The translations under genes were made by a program, and so were the position numbers. The notes beneath the pieces were generated by a model that did not search any database, was not told where the DNA came from, and saw only the letters and a program-made list of their open reading frames with translations. From Devosia sp. Root413D1 (lineage in GTDB: Bacteria; Pseudomonadota; Alphaproteobacteria; Rhizobiales; Devosiaceae), in assembly GCF_001425235.1 (NCBI RefSeq), contig NZ_LMEA01000014.1, positions 1 to 56,753 on the forward strand: a stretch of DNA of 56,753 nucleotides. Direction: 5' to 3'. This document shows, piece by piece, positions 16,241 through 25,247 of the stretch. The first letter of the stretch is position 1; each line of letters opens with the position of its first letter.

Positions 16241-17132
16241 TCCCAATGCGATAGAGCCGGTTGGCATTCTTCCAGAAAACCGCCTCCGACTCCTCATCGG
16301 AAAGCGCCTTGAGGATCAGCTTGAAGGCCCCGTAGGCCTGATCGAACGTTGCGGCCAGACCGAGTACCGGATGGTCGCTCGCCAGCATGGTGCGGTCGGC
16401 GCCGAAGGCTGCGAGGCAATCGAACACAACGGGGCGTAGACTGTCGAGGCTCCAGTTCGGGTCGTAGGACACGAGGTCCGAGACCTTAATCGCGACGTTC
16501 GGGGCGCTGGCGAGAGCGGTGAGCCCGGCCCGCCAATGCGCCATGCCCTCGTCGGTGCGATCGAAGGGCGAGCCGCAGTGGTTGATGATGAAACTGAGGT
16601 TTGGGAAGGCCCGCGCCAGCTGCAGCGCCTCGGCGGCCTGCCAGGGCGAGATCATCAGGTCGAAGGACAGCCCGAGCGTATCGAGGTGCCTGAGCCCCGC
16701 CTGCCAGGCCGGGCTGCTCATCCGGTGGCGGTCCCGGGAGAACGAGCGCGCCGGATCGGGGTGCCAGCTGAGGATGTCGCGGATGCCGACGACCTTGCCG
16801 TGCGCGGCGTAGCGCTCGAGGATATCAGGCGTCTCGGGCGCGTCGAGGACGGCGGTGCCGACATAGCGGCGCGCCATCCAGTCGGGTTTTTCGAGCGCAT
16901 CGAGCCAGCTGAGTTCGGCGAAGGGTTCGCCCGGCTCCCAGCCGGCTTCGACATGCACGGTGCCGACGATGTTGTAGCCGGAGGTATCGCGCAGATAGTC
17001 GGCCGGCAAGCAGCTCTGAGCCAGCACGCCCGTGGCGCCGCGCAGCCAGGGGTGCTTGTCGAGCGAGCGGTCGAACAGATGGTGGTGCGGGTCGATGATC
17101 GGCCCGGTGTAAAGTCCGTTGGCGTCGCGCAT
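16236..17132 (-). CDS. Amidohydrolase-2 family metal-dependent hydrolase (second copy in window)
   Basis: 298 residues. The HxH metal motif is His16/His18 in IIDPHHHLFD; IINHCGSPFD carries the barrel His, and MLASDHPVLGL near the C-terminus carries the catalytic Asp. Insertion segments and the C-terminal KNANRLYRIG resemble lactonase-like members of the family (compare the ending KFYRIPG of the copy at 8712). It could hydrolyse a sugar lactone or related ester. It begins 8 bp after the glycoside-hydrolase-like gene, so the two are probably co-translated and serve the same substrate. Confidence 0.82.
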   Translation of the reverse strand: MRDANGLYTGPIIDPHHHLFDRSLDKHPWLRGATGVLAQSCLPADYLRDTSGYNIVGTVHVEAGWEPGEPFAELSWLDALEKPDWMARRYVGTAVLDAPETPDILERYAAHGKVVGIRDILSWHPDPARSFSRDRHRMSSPAWQAGLRHLDTLGLSFDLMISPWQAAEALQLARAFPNLSFIINHCGSPFDRTDEGMAHWRAGLTALASAPNVAIKVSDLVSYDPNWSLDSLRPVVFDCLAAFGADRTMLASDHPVLGLAATFDQAYGAFKLILKALSDEESEAVFWKNANRLYRIGM

Positions 17133-17140
17133 CGGTTCGG

Positions 17141-18730
17141 TCAGCGTCCCATATAGCGGCGGCGGCTGATCTGCTCGCCCAGCGTCAGCCAGCGGCGGGC
17201 GGGCTCACCTTCCAGCAATGCCATGATCCGCAGTGCTTCGCCCTGCAATTCGGTGAGGCGCGCCACCGGCAGGGTCTGGTTGGCATCGACTTCCTCGGCA
17301 ATGGCGATGAAGTGCTCCGCCTGCTGCTGGCCGCCGAGCCGCGGCGCCAGTTCGCTGGCGACGAAGTCGTCCCAGCGCAGCGTCGGGTCCCAGCCGAAGC
17401 GTGAGAAGGCGAGATAGCTGAGTTCGACCGTGGCGGTGTAATCCGACGGCTCGCCCCAGACGGTCAGTCCCTCCATGCCGAGCTCGCGGCCGCGAACCGA
17501 CATATCGGCGAAGGTTTTCGCATTGAAGGCATAGCGCTCGGTGCGCTCGTCGCCGTTCCACTGGCAGGCGAACTGGCAGCGCAGCACGTTGGGCTGGGTG
17601 GGGAGGCTTTGCACATAGTCGGTCGCGAGCTCGGTGCGGAGCCGCTTCCAGAAGCTGCGATTGGCGGTGTGCTGGTAGATGGCGCCCTTCGGCAGCCGAT
17701 GCTGCGCCTCGGTCGCCACCGGATCGAGCAGGTTGTCCCACTGCATCTCGCAATAGATCCAGAGGTCGGGGCGTTTGGCCTTGGCGGCGCGATAGAGCCG
17801 CGGAAAGTTCTCGGCCATGTCGGTGTGGGACCAGGAATCGCCGTGGTCATCCTTGCGGCGCGCGGCCTCGGCATCGTTGGCGCGGCGGGCGACGCAGCGC
17901 TCGCAACCGCAGACACCATAATCGCCGCTCTCGATATTGATGCCGCCGATCTCAAAAGTCTCTGCCAGCCAGGCGACAGCTTCTTCCATCCACGCGATCA
18001 CCTCGGGGGCGCTGGGGCAGGCGCTGACCGTGTAATCGGAATGCGGGAAGTTGAGCGGGAAGGCGAGGTCGGCGATCTGGAAGCCGACATCCTTCTCCAT
18101 CTTGGCCGCATGCTGCGGGTTGGCCTTCAGCCAGGTGGAGAGGTTGTACTTGTGTTTGCCCTCCCAATAGACGCCGCCATAGGCGCCGATGGCGATGCCG
18201 GGGATGATGCGCACGCCGCGTTCATTGCCATAGCGGCAGAGTTCCCTGGCCGCTTCGATGCCGCCATGGCTGTCGCGCAGGAAGCCATAGACGGTGATGC
18301 CGCCGATACGGTTGATCGAGCAGAAATCCACCAGCCGCTTGTAATCGGCGAGGAAGCCGCCGGGCGGCTTCTGGAACGGGTTGAAGACGCCGATCTCCTG
18401 CTGGCCGATCTGCGACAGCTCCCAGTTGGTCGAGTGATCCCAGGTCCAGAAGGTGCGATAGGCGAGACCGGGCTTGCCGGTGACCGCGCTGGCCCAGGCG
18501 GCAAGATCGAGCCTGCCGGCCGAGCGTTGGATGATCTCCTCGACGCCATAGATGACGCCGGAGAACGGGCCACCCGATATTTCGAGGGTGCCGTCGCGCG
18601 TCGCGATCGCGAACTCTCCTTCAGCAAGGGCGGGATCAAGCACCAGCCGCACGTTCGGCAGCTCGGCGCCGAAGCTTTCGCGCAGGCGTCGCGCCGCGTG
18701 TGGGTGATGGTCCTCGCCGTCGATGGCCAT
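17141..18730 (-). CDS. Uncharacterised intracellular glycoside-hydrolase-like protein (GH20/GH67-type fold)
   Basis: 529 residues, no signal peptide or membrane segment, so cytoplasmic. Residues about 1-70 look like the small N-terminal domain of GH20/GH67 enzymes, ending in GPFSGVIYGVEEIIQR. From about 90 a barrel-like region follows (YRTFWTWDHSTNW, INRIGGITVYGF, VRIIPGIAIGAYGGVYWEGKH). Candidate acidic residues sit in GGINIESGDYG (265-272). Immediately after comes a CxCxxC motif (Cys274, Cys276, Cys279) that could bind metal. The ATG at 18730 has a GGGAGGA Shine-Dalgarno. As first gene of operon B it may cleave an imported glycoside or glycosyl acid. I cannot assign a family or substrate with confidence. 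Confidence 0.7.
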   Translation of the reverse strand: MAIDGEDHHPHAARRLRESFGAELPNVRLVLDPALAEGEFAIATRDGTLEISGGPFSGVIYGVEEIIQRSAGRLDLAAWASAVTGKPGLAYRTFWTWDHSTNWELSQIGQQEIGVFNPFQKPPGGFLADYKRLVDFCSINRIGGITVYGFLRDSHGGIEAARELCRYGNERGVRIIPGIAIGAYGGVYWEGKHKYNLSTWLKANPQHAAKMEKDVGFQIADLAFPLNFPHSDYTVSACPSAPEVIAWMEEAVAWLAETFEIGGINIESGDYGVCGCERCVARRANDAEAARRKDDHGDSWSHTDMAENFPRLYRAAKAKRPDLWIYCEMQWDNLLDPVATEAQHRLPKGAIYQHTANRSFWKRLRTELATDYVQSLPTQPNVLRCQFACQWNGDERTERYAFNAKTFADMSVRGRELGMEGLTVWGEPSDYTATVELSYLAFSRFGWDPTLRWDDFVASELAPRLGGQQQAEHFIAIAEEVDANQTLPVARLTELQGEALRIMALLEGEPARRWLTLGEQISRRRYMGR

Positions 18731-18905
18731 TGCGTGAAATCCTCCCGTTGGTGGTCATGCGGAGCTGCCGCAGCATGGCAGCGATCCTTGACAGAGTTAA
18801 GCAGCGCTTCTATCAAATATCAACATCAACTATCGCCAGTGATAATTGACGTGTTCGACCGATGCCTCTTCGGGGCGCTGCAAGCGAACGCGTGATGGAG
18901 ACCGC
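18731..18905. promoter_or_regulatory. Divergent promoter region between operons B and C
   Basis: On the plus strand TTGACA (18788-18793) and TATCAA (18811-18816) are separated by exactly 17 bases, a near-consensus sigma-70 promoter for the Gfo/Idh/MocA gene. Just downstream, TATC (18831-18834) and GATA (18841-18844) frame the dyad TATCGCCAGTGATA. Its halves TATCGC and GTGATA match, in inverted orientation, the TATCAC repeats before the IclR gene at 24240-25166. A site here would block promoter clearance. The minus-strand promoter of operon B probably lies in the same AT-rich patch. Confidence 0.6.
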
Positions 18906-19997
18906 ATGACCTCGAAGACGCTCCCCGCCGCCCTTGCCGACCTGCAGCAGGTCTGGCCGATGCCGAGCCGGCCGCGGCCGATCACCATTATCGGCGCCGG
19001 CGGCATCGTCCGCGACGGGCACCTGCCGGCCTATCGGAAAATGGGCCTGCCGGTGGCAGGGATTTTCGACGTGAACCCGGAGACGGCCAAGGCCCTGGCT
19101 GCGGATTTCGGCGTCGAGGTAGTGCACCCGACCCTCGAGGCGGCGATCGCCGCCTGCGGCACCGATGGGATTTTCGACCTGGCGTTGCCGCCAGCGGTGC
19201 TGCTCGGGACGGTCGAGCAACTGCCCGCCAACAGTGCGGCCCTGCTGCAGAAGCCTTTGGGACCGGATCTCGCGACGGCGCGCAAGATCGTTGCGGCGCT
19301 CGACCAGCGTTCGATCACCGCCGCCACCAATTTCCAGCTGCGCTTCACCCCGTCGATGCTGGCGATCCGCGATGCGGCACGCAAGGGCCTGTTGGGTGAG
19401 ATCGTCGAGGTCGAGGTGCGGCTCGCCGTCTATATGCCGTGGGAACTCTGGAGCTTCATTCCGCATCTCGATGCGGTGGAGATCCCGCTGCACTCGATCC
19501 ACTATATGGATTGGATCCGTTCGCTGCTCGGCGAGCCGGAGAGCGTCTATGCCAAGGCGGTGAAGCACCCGCGCTACCCGACGCTGGCCGATGCGCGCTC
19601 TTCGATCATCCTCGATTATGGCGACCGGGTGCGCTGCGCGCTGTCGCTCAACCACACCTACAATTACGGCCCCGAGCATATCGAAGCGACGATCCGGGTC
19701 GAGGGCACGGCGGGCTGCGCCCACCTCACCGTCGGCTACCTCGTCGACTACGTGAAGCCGGTGCCCGAGACGCTGGAAATGACCATTGCCGATGTGCCGT
19801 GGACGACGGTGCCGTTGATTGGCGGCGAGCGGGTGCCCGACGCCTTCGGCTTCGTCATGGCGAACCTCCAGCGCTTCGTCGCCGGTGAGGACCAGGTGCT
19901 CGACACCGATGTGCATGACTCGATCAGGACCATGGCGCTGGTCGATGCGGCGCTGAAGTCGAGCCGGCAGGGCGGGGTGGTGCCTGAGGCGGTGTGA
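18906..19997 (+). CDS. Gfo/Idh/MocA family NAD(P)-dependent oxidoreductase
   Basis: 363 residues. The N-terminal Rossmann fold has the dinucleotide motif ITIIGAGGIV (about 27-35). The usual EKP motif appears as LLQKPLG, and the C-terminal alpha/beta domain includes SIHYMDWIRSLLG with a candidate catalytic His. Members oxidise or reduce sugars, inositols or their acids at one hydroxyl. The ATG at 18906 with GGAG about 6 bases upstream is preferred; an earlier ATG at 18846 lies in the promoter region. It is the first gene of operon C, ahead of a CUT1 importer and a mutarotase, which points to a sugar substrate. Confidence 0.85.
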   Translation: MTSKTLPAALADLQQVWPMPSRPRPITIIGAGGIVRDGHLPAYRKMGLPVAGIFDVNPETAKALAADFGVEVVHPTLEAAIAACGTDGIFDLALPPAVLLGTVEQLPANSAALLQKPLGPDLATARKIVAALDQRSITAATNFQLRFTPSMLAIRDAARKGLLGEIVEVEVRLAVYMPWELWSFIPHLDAVEIPLHSIHYMDWIRSLLGEPESVYAKAVKHPRYPTLADARSSIILDYGDRVRCALSLNHTYNYGPEHIEATIRVEGTAGCAHLTVGYLVDYVKPVPETLEMTIADVPWTTVPLIGGERVPDAFGFVMANLQRFVAGEDQVLDTDVHDSIRTMALVDAALKSSRQGGVVPEAV

Positions 19998-20364
19998 CCG
20001 AGACGTGAGGCTGGCGCGGGCTGACCCCCACCCCTGTCCCCTCCCCGCAAGGGGGAGGGAGACCCTCACACTGATATCGAGGTCATCGTCTCCCTCCCCC
20101 TGTTTGAGGGGGAGGGGACAGGGGTGGGGGTCAGCCCGCACCGGCTCAACAGCTACCCACGTAACTTTTGTATAAGAAATTACACTTTCATATTGGAAAC
20201 CTATCGTGCTAGCGTCAGGGCACTGACACGGGACGTGAGGATGCGCGTCCGAGGGGTGTGTCGATGGGGTGATCGGGGCGGCGGGGCGCCGTCCCGGCGC
20301 CCACAGGGGATAGCGGCGTGACGGGCTTCAGCCGGCGCCGGGCATCAGAGGAAGGGATTTTCAG
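19998..20364. other. Gap with palindromic element and AT-rich promoter patch
   Basis: 20020-20046 and 20109-20135 are perfect 27-base inverted arms (GCTGACCCCCACCCCTG...). After this dispersed element comes an AT-rich patch, 20160-20215, containing TTTCATATTGGAAA (20186-20199), a weak dyad, and CTATCGTG near 20201. This patch probably holds a second promoter serving the binding-protein gene at 20365. No coding sequence is credible here. Confidence 0.65.
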
Positions 20365-21651
20365 ATGAGAGTTGTTTTGAAAGCGGGCTGGCGCATTGCG
20401 GCGGGCGCCGTGGCGCTGGCGGCAATGATGGGGCCGGCGCTGGCGCAGGATGTCACCACCATTCGGGTGCTCAACTGGCAGCCGGGCGGCCCGGACTACT
20501 GGACGCAGCTCGTCGCGGCGTTCGAGAAGGCCAACCCGGATGTGAAGGTCGAACTCGAGACCGTGCCGTTCGATCGCTATCCGAGCGTCCAGGGCCCCTA
20601 CATCGCGACCAAGAGCGGCCCCGATGTGATGGAGAACAATGCCGGCCTCGAGCTGTTCGATCGGCGCAGCGCCTATGTGCAGCTGCCCGAAGACGTGCTC
20701 GCCGCAGCGGGCGACCTGATCACCTATTCGGGCGGCTGCCTCAACTACGACACCACCCAGCCCTGCTACGGCCTGCCGTTCGGCTACCAGGGCAACGTGA
20801 TGTACTACAACAAGACGGTGCTCACCGAAGCCGGGCTCGATGCGGCCAACCCGCCCAAGACCTGGGACGAGATGGATGCCGCCTGCACGGCGGTGAAAGC
20901 CATCGGCAAGACCTGCCTCGCGCACGGCATGACCGGGGTGTTCCCTGCCTACTGGAACTTCCCGGAAGTGGCGCGCAACTTCCTCACCGAAGACGACATG
21001 CGCGCCATCATGGCGGGCAAGCTCCCCTGGACCGACCCCAAGATGGTGTCGATCCTCGAAGCCATGGCCTCGATCGGCACGACGCGCGGCTGGATCAACT
21101 CGAGCTCGCCGTCGATCTCGATGCTGCCCGATGGCGCCGATATCTTCCAGAGCGGCAACGCCGCCTTCGCCTCGACCATCATCGCCGACGCGGTGAACTG
21201 GGCGGCGTTCGGCGCAGCTTTGGGCGATGAGAATGTTGGCGCGATGAGCTGGCCGGTGCTGGTGGCCGATGCGCCGCTGGCGCACAGCTTCAGCGGTACC
21301 GAGAGCTCGGTGTTCGGCGTCACGCCGTGGAGCACCAAGCAGGAAGCGGCCTTCAAGTTCGTGAAGTTCGTTGCCGGGGTCGAGAACGCCAACCTCCTCG
21401 CCAGCGTCGCGGGCGGCATCTCGCTCAACAAGAATGTCGATCCGAACGCGCTGCCGAAATCGCAAGCGCTGGCGCAGATCCAGGAGATCATCAAGACGCC
21501 GACCCTGCATGTCGGCGTGCTGCTCTCCGGCCAGGAAGCCGACGCCCTGGCGCGCGGCTGGCAGGAAGTGACGCTGGGCACCATTACGGTGGCGGACTGG
21601 ACGGCGCAGATGCAGACCGCACTCGAGGAGAGCCCGAGCAAGGCGCAGTAA
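20365..21651 (+). CDS. CUT1 sugar ABC importer periplasmic binding protein
   Basis: 428 residues, SBP_bac_1 family. The signal peptide is MRVVLKAGWR plus a hydrophobic stretch, with GPALAQDV giving likely cleavage near residue 27. It continues with TTIRVLNWQPGGPDYW, then FEKANPDVKVELETVPF, a standard opening for this family, and YQGNVMYYNKTVLTEAGLD in the middle. The Shine-Dalgarno GGAAGG precedes the ATG at 20365. It binds an unidentified sugar in the periplasm and hands it to the permeases at 21897 and 22823. Confidence 0.9.
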   Translation: MRVVLKAGWRIAAGAVALAAMMGPALAQDVTTIRVLNWQPGGPDYWTQLVAAFEKANPDVKVELETVPFDRYPSVQGPYIATKSGPDVMENNAGLELFDRRSAYVQLPEDVLAAAGDLITYSGGCLNYDTTQPCYGLPFGYQGNVMYYNKTVLTEAGLDAANPPKTWDEMDAACTAVKAIGKTCLAHGMTGVFPAYWNFPEVARNFLTEDDMRAIMAGKLPWTDPKMVSILEAMASIGTTRGWINSSSPSISMLPDGADIFQSGNAAFASTIIADAVNWAAFGAALGDENVGAMSWPVLVADAPLAHSFSGTESSVFGVTPWSTKQEAAFKFVKFVAGVENANLLASVAGGISLNKNVDPNALPKSQALAQIQEIIKTPTLHVGVLLSGQEADALARGWQEVTLGTITVADWTAQMQTALEESPSKAQ

Positions 21652-21697
21652 GGGGCTGGTAAGTGGGCCGGGGCCGCTGTGTTGGCCCGGCCCTCAC

Positions 21698-21803
21698 CCC
21701 ACCCACCAGCTGTCATCCCAGCGAAAGCTGGGACCCAACTATCAGCTGGTGCGGGCTGTGAAATGGATCCCTGCTTTCGCAGGGATGACAGCCGGTGGGT
21801 GGG
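21698..21803. repeat. Inverted repeat between binding protein and permease genes
   Basis: Arms 21698-21719 and 21782-21803 (CCCACCCACC...GTCATCCC and its complement, with one mismatch) enclose hairpins CCCAGCGAAAGCTGGG and CCCTGCTTTCGCAGGG. It sits in the 245-bp gap after a binding-protein gene, a place where mRNA-stabilising hairpins are common. It is related to 7359-7452. Confidence 0.7.
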
Positions 21804-21896
21804 CTGGGGATGAGCCCACTACAGGCAGTTGCAGTCCAACCAACGACCTTCGGAGCCGGCTACCCGGCTCCGTCTTCCCAGGCCTTCGGACATTCC

Positions 21897-22826
21897 ATGA
21901 CCCAGATCCACCAGTCATCGAGCAGCGGCCTGACGCGGGCGAAAAAACGGCGGATGCGGCCGGAGCTGATCCTCGGCATCGCGCTGGTGGTGCCGGGCAT
22001 TGCGCTGGCGGTGGTCTTCAAGCTGGTGCCGCTGGTCCGGGCGTTCATCCTCAGCCTCTACCATACGCGCGGCTTCGAGGAGCCGAAGTTTGCCTTCCTC
22101 GCCAACTACGCCTCGATGTTCAAAGACCCGGTGTTCGTCACCTCGTTCAAGAACGCGGCCTTGGTGTTCGTGACGCTGCCGGTATGGATCTTCCTGCCGC
22201 TGGTGCTGGCGCTGTTAATCTTCCAGCGCTCGCCCGGCTGGAAGCTGTTTCGGGCGGTGTATTTCCTGCCTTACATGATCGCGCCGATCGTCGTCGGCAT
22301 CATGTTCCGGCAGATCCTCGCGCCCGATGGGCCGCTCAATGCCTTCCTGATTTTCATCGGCCTCGCGCCTCTCGCCATCGAGTGGCTCAATGGGGCGACG
22401 AGCGCGCTGTTCTCGCTGACCGCGGTGGCGCTGTGGAGCTTTTTCGGGCTCGGCGTCCTCACCTATCTCTCGGGCCTTTCGACCGTTCCGGACGAGGTGA
22501 TCGAGGCGGCGCGGCTCGATGGCGCCGGGTTCTGGCGGCTGCTGATCGAGATCGTCACGCCGCTGCTTAAGCCGGTGATCGGCTACTGGACGGTGCTCTG
22601 CACCTCATCGATGCTGATCTGGATGTTCCCGCTGATCTATGCGCTGACGCGCGGCGGGCCGGGCAGCGCCACCATGCTGCCCGAATACCTGGTGTTCACC
22701 ACCACCTTCGAGTTCCTCAATCGCGGCAAGGGCGCGGCGATCGGCATGGCGCTGTTCGTGTTCGCCGCCATCGTCTCGGCTTTCGTGGTCCGGCGCATGT
22801 ATGCCGAAGGAAAGGCCAGCAAATGA
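21897..22826 (+). CDS. CUT1 sugar ABC importer permease 1 (MalF/UgpA-like)
   Basis: 310 residues from the ATG at 21897 (MTQIHQSSSSG). A polar, basic N-terminus is followed by a first helix (ILGIALVVPGIALAVVF) and about five more. The coupling EAA loop is seen at VIEAARLDGAGFWRLLIEIVTPLL. Inner membrane. It overlaps the next permease by 4 bases. An upstream in-frame ATG at 21795 would add 34 residues from the palindromic gap and is unlikely. Confidence 0.87.
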   Translation: MTQIHQSSSSGLTRAKKRRMRPELILGIALVVPGIALAVVFKLVPLVRAFILSLYHTRGFEEPKFAFLANYASMFKDPVFVTSFKNAALVFVTLPVWIFLPLVLALLIFQRSPGWKLFRAVYFLPYMIAPIVVGIMFRQILAPDGPLNAFLIFIGLAPLAIEWLNGATSALFSLTAVALWSFFGLGVLTYLSGLSTVPDEVIEAARLDGAGFWRLLIEIVTPLLKPVIGYWTVLCTSSMLIWMFPLIYALTRGGPGSATMLPEYLVFTTTFEFLNRGKGAAIGMALFVFAAIVSAFVVRRMYAEGKASK

Positions 22827-23698
22827 GCCTGGTTTCCGACGCCGCCACCGATGAAGTCGCGCCGGGCAGCAACCCGTTGGTTCGCAGCATCGTCAAGTGG
22901 CTGGTGACCTTCATCCTCGTGGTGGTGGCGGTGGTGGCGCTTTACCCGCTGGTGTTCACCGTCCTCAACTCGCTGAAAACCCGCATCGGCTATGCGCAGA
23001 ACCCGCTCGGGCTGCCGCTCGACATCAGCTTCGAGAACTATGCCGAGACGTTCGTGCGCATGGATGTGCCGCGGCTGTTGTTCAACAGCATCATCACCAC
23101 CGGCGGCGGGTTGCTGCTCTCCACCGTGGCGGCCTTGTTCATCGCCTATGCGGTGACCAAGCTCCGCATCAAAGGCGGCAACCTGATCTTCCTGTTCATC
23201 ATCGCCATGCTGGTGATCCCCAGCCAGGTGGTAATCTATCCGCTCTACGAGACCATCCTCGATCTGGGGCTGGGCGGTACCTACCAGGGGCTGATCTTTT
23301 CCTATGCGGCGTTCGGGCTGCCGATCAGCACCTACATGCTGGCGGCGTTCTTCCGCGCCATTCCCGATGAGTTGATCGAGGCTGCCCGCATCGACGGGGC
23401 AGGGGAGTTGCGCATCCTGTTCCAGATGATGTTGCCGATCTCGACCCCGGCAATCGCCGCGCTCTCGATCCTCAACTTCGTCTGGATGTGGAACGACCTG
23501 CTGCTGCCGCTGGTGATCATGGGCGGCTCGGACAAGACCACGCTGATGGTCGGGGTGGCACTGCTCTCGGGCCAGTATGACGTGTCGATTCCGTTGATCA
23601 GCGCCGGTTTGATCGTTGCGCTGCTGCCGGTGATGATCGTCTACTTGCTGTTCCAGCGGCAGATCCTGTCGGGCGCGCTGGCGGGGGCGGTGAAATGA
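22823..23698 (+). CDS. CUT1 sugar ABC importer permease 2 (MalG/UgpE-like)
   Basis: 291 residues. It opens with MSLVSDAATDEV, then a helix (LVTFILVVVAVVALYPLVFTVLN) followed by the periplasmic NSLKTR segment typical of MalG-type permeases. The EAA loop is ELIEAARIDGAGELRILFQMMLP. Six predicted helices. Starts and stops overlap both neighbours by 4 bases. No ATPase gene follows; the pair must share a MsmK/UgpC-type ATPase encoded elsewhere. Confidence 0.88.
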   Translation: MSLVSDAATDEVAPGSNPLVRSIVKWLVTFILVVVAVVALYPLVFTVLNSLKTRIGYAQNPLGLPLDISFENYAETFVRMDVPRLLFNSIITTGGGLLLSTVAALFIAYAVTKLRIKGGNLIFLFIIAMLVIPSQVVIYPLYETILDLGLGGTYQGLIFSYAAFGLPISTYMLAAFFRAIPDELIEAARIDGAGELRILFQMMLPISTPAIAALSILNFVWMWNDLLLPLVIMGGSDKTTLMVGVALLSGQYDVSIPLISAGLIVALLPVMIVYLLFQRQILSGALAGAVK

Positions 23699-24051
23699 CG
23701 GCTCGCGATACGGCGCCGGGTGAGGCGTTCCTCTACATCTACCGGCTGAAGCCCGGCATGGGCCCGGCCTATGACGAAAAGCACCGCGCGGTGTGGCCGG
23801 AGATCCTGGAGCTGATCGATGCGGCCGGGATCTATGACTACCAGATCTGGCGGCACGCGGAGATCGTTGTCTGCCGCATGCGGGCACGCGACGGATTTCG
23901 TGCTGCGTCGGCGGCGACTGCTGTGTCGGACGTGCAGCGGGCCTGGACGGCTTCGATGGCGGAGATATTCCTCGAGATCGGCGATACCGCGGGCGAGCCG
24001 CTGTGGCTCGACGAGGTGTTCGCGCATCGGGTCGGGGAGACGACGCGATGA
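23695..24051 (+). CDS. L-rhamnose mutarotase-like protein (second RhaM-family copy)
   Basis: 118 residues with an N-terminal extension of about 10 residues compared with RhaM. The key motif AYDEKHRAVWPE has His30 at the catalytic position, and YDYQIWR follows. Near residue 84 there is RAWTASM where RhaM proteins usually have paired Trp (WW), so specificity may differ from L-rhamnose. It overlaps the permease stop by 4 bases, so it belongs to operon C and probably interconverts anomers of the sugar imported by this CUT1 system. Confidence 0.8.
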   Translation: MTARDTAPGEAFLYIYRLKPGMGPAYDEKHRAVWPEILELIDAAGIYDYQIWRHAEIVVCRMRARDGFRAASAATAVSDVQRAWTASMAEIFLEIGDTAGEPLWLDEVFAHRVGETTR

Positions 24052-24090
24052 GTTGTGTAATCGCGGCTGATAGGGCGGTGCGGGAAACGT

Positions 24091-24193
24091 ACCCCCACCC
24101 CTGTCCCCTCCCCGCAAGGGGGAGGGAGACCAAAACACTGGCGCCGGTGGGGGCGTCCCCTCCCCCCTTGCGGGGGAGGGACAGGGTGGGGGG
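24091..24193. repeat. Palindromic element between convergent genes
   Basis: ACCCCCACCCCTGTCCCCTC at 24091 and its inverted partner ending at 24193 (GGGACAGGGTGGGGGG) surround a CCGCAAGGGGGAGGGAG type core. It is of the same family as 20020-20135 and 27331-27434. It lies between the 3' ends of the mutarotase and IclR genes, so it may act as a two-way transcript end, though there is no U-tract. Confidence 0.7.
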
Positions 24194-24239
24194 CACTCTG
24201 TGCGAACAGAACTATCCCCACGCCATCATCGATAGCCTC

Positions 24240-25166
24240 TCAAGTCGGCCGCGCCGGCGGCCGTTTTTCGCGGATCGGAGCCAATGGAAAGTTCGGCTCG
24301 ATCAGCGTGCCGTCGAACAGCTGGGTGATGGCCTTGGCGGCCGCGAACTGGGCGCGGCTGGCCGTTTCCAGCGACACCCGCTCCTTGCTCGAGGGCAGAT
24401 ACGGCATGGTCAGCACGGCGAGCGCATGGCCGTTGGCGTCGAGGATCGGGAAGCTCACATCGGTGATGCCCTGCAGGCCTTCGCCGGCGATGATTTCGTA
24501 GCCGGTGCGGTGCAGCGTTTCGACCCGGCGCTTCAGCGCCACCATGTCGGTTTCGGGGGCGGTGCGCTCGATCTCGGCCATCACCCAATCGCGGATTGCC
24601 GGCGGCTGGAAGGCCAGCAGCAGGCGGCCCGAAGCGGTCGACGCGGCCGGGTTCTGGGTGCCGACGCGCAGGCGGAAGCCGAGAGGGGCGGGGCTATCGA
24701 CCTGCGCCACGACGCGGATGGCCAGCCGATCGAGAATGGCAATATGCAGCGCCTGATAGGCGGCGATCGAGGTCGAGTACATGATCGGCAGCGCCGCATC
24801 GAGCAGCCGGCGCATCGGCGGATACTGGTTGGCCAGCACATGCAGGTGGTTGGAGAGGAAGAACCCATCCTCGCCCGGCCGCCGCTGGATGTAGCCGCGC
24901 CGCTCGAGCGCCATCACCACGCGGTAGACTTCCTGCAGCGAGCGGCCGAGCAGCTGCGCGATCTCGCTCTGGGTGATGCCCTTCGACTGCGTCGCGAGGA
25001 GCTCGATCACGTCGAGCCCCTTTTCCAGCGCCGGCACGCCATAGGCGAGCTTGTCGCCGGCGTCGGCGGTCTTGTCGGCGGCTTTGGTCGCCGGCTTCGC
25101 GCGCGCTGCCTTCACGGGCTTTTCGGGCGTCGTCGCTGCCGCGGCAGGGCGTCCGGTTCTGGCCAT
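24240..25166 (-). CDS. IclR-family regulator with basic Ala/Lys-rich N-terminal tail
   Basis: 308 residues. The first ~41 residues are low-complexity Ala/Lys/Thr/Pro (PVKAARAKPATKAADK), recalling histone-H1-like DNA-binding tails. The winged helix follows (about 42-105, ALEKGLDVIELLATQSKGITQSEIAQLLGRSLQEVYRVV), then an IclR effector domain with a GTQNPAASTASGRLLLA segment and a C-terminal FPILDANGHALAVL. The ATG at 25166 has GGGAG upstream. It is divergent from the DoeB-like gene and convergent to operon C. The TATCAC repeats at 25248-25276 lie in its promoter region. Confidence 0.87.
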   Translation of the reverse strand: MARTGRPAAAATTPEKPVKAARAKPATKAADKTADAGDKLAYGVPALEKGLDVIELLATQSKGITQSEIAQLLGRSLQEVYRVVMALERRGYIQRRPGEDGFFLSNHLHVLANQYPPMRRLLDAALPIMYSTSIAAYQALHIAILDRLAIRVVAQVDSPAPLGFRLRVGTQNPAASTASGRLLLAFQPPAIRDWVMAEIERTAPETDMVALKRRVETLHRTGYEIIAGEGLQGITDVSFPILDANGHALAVLTMPYLPSSKERVSLETASRAQFAAAKAITQLFDGTLIEPNFPLAPIREKRPPARPT

Positions 25167-25247
25167 TCAATTGGTCTCCCTCGGCATTCTGGTGGCAGAG
25201 CCGATGCTGCAGCGCAAGAGCCGGGACGGCACGGCGCACGGCGCATC

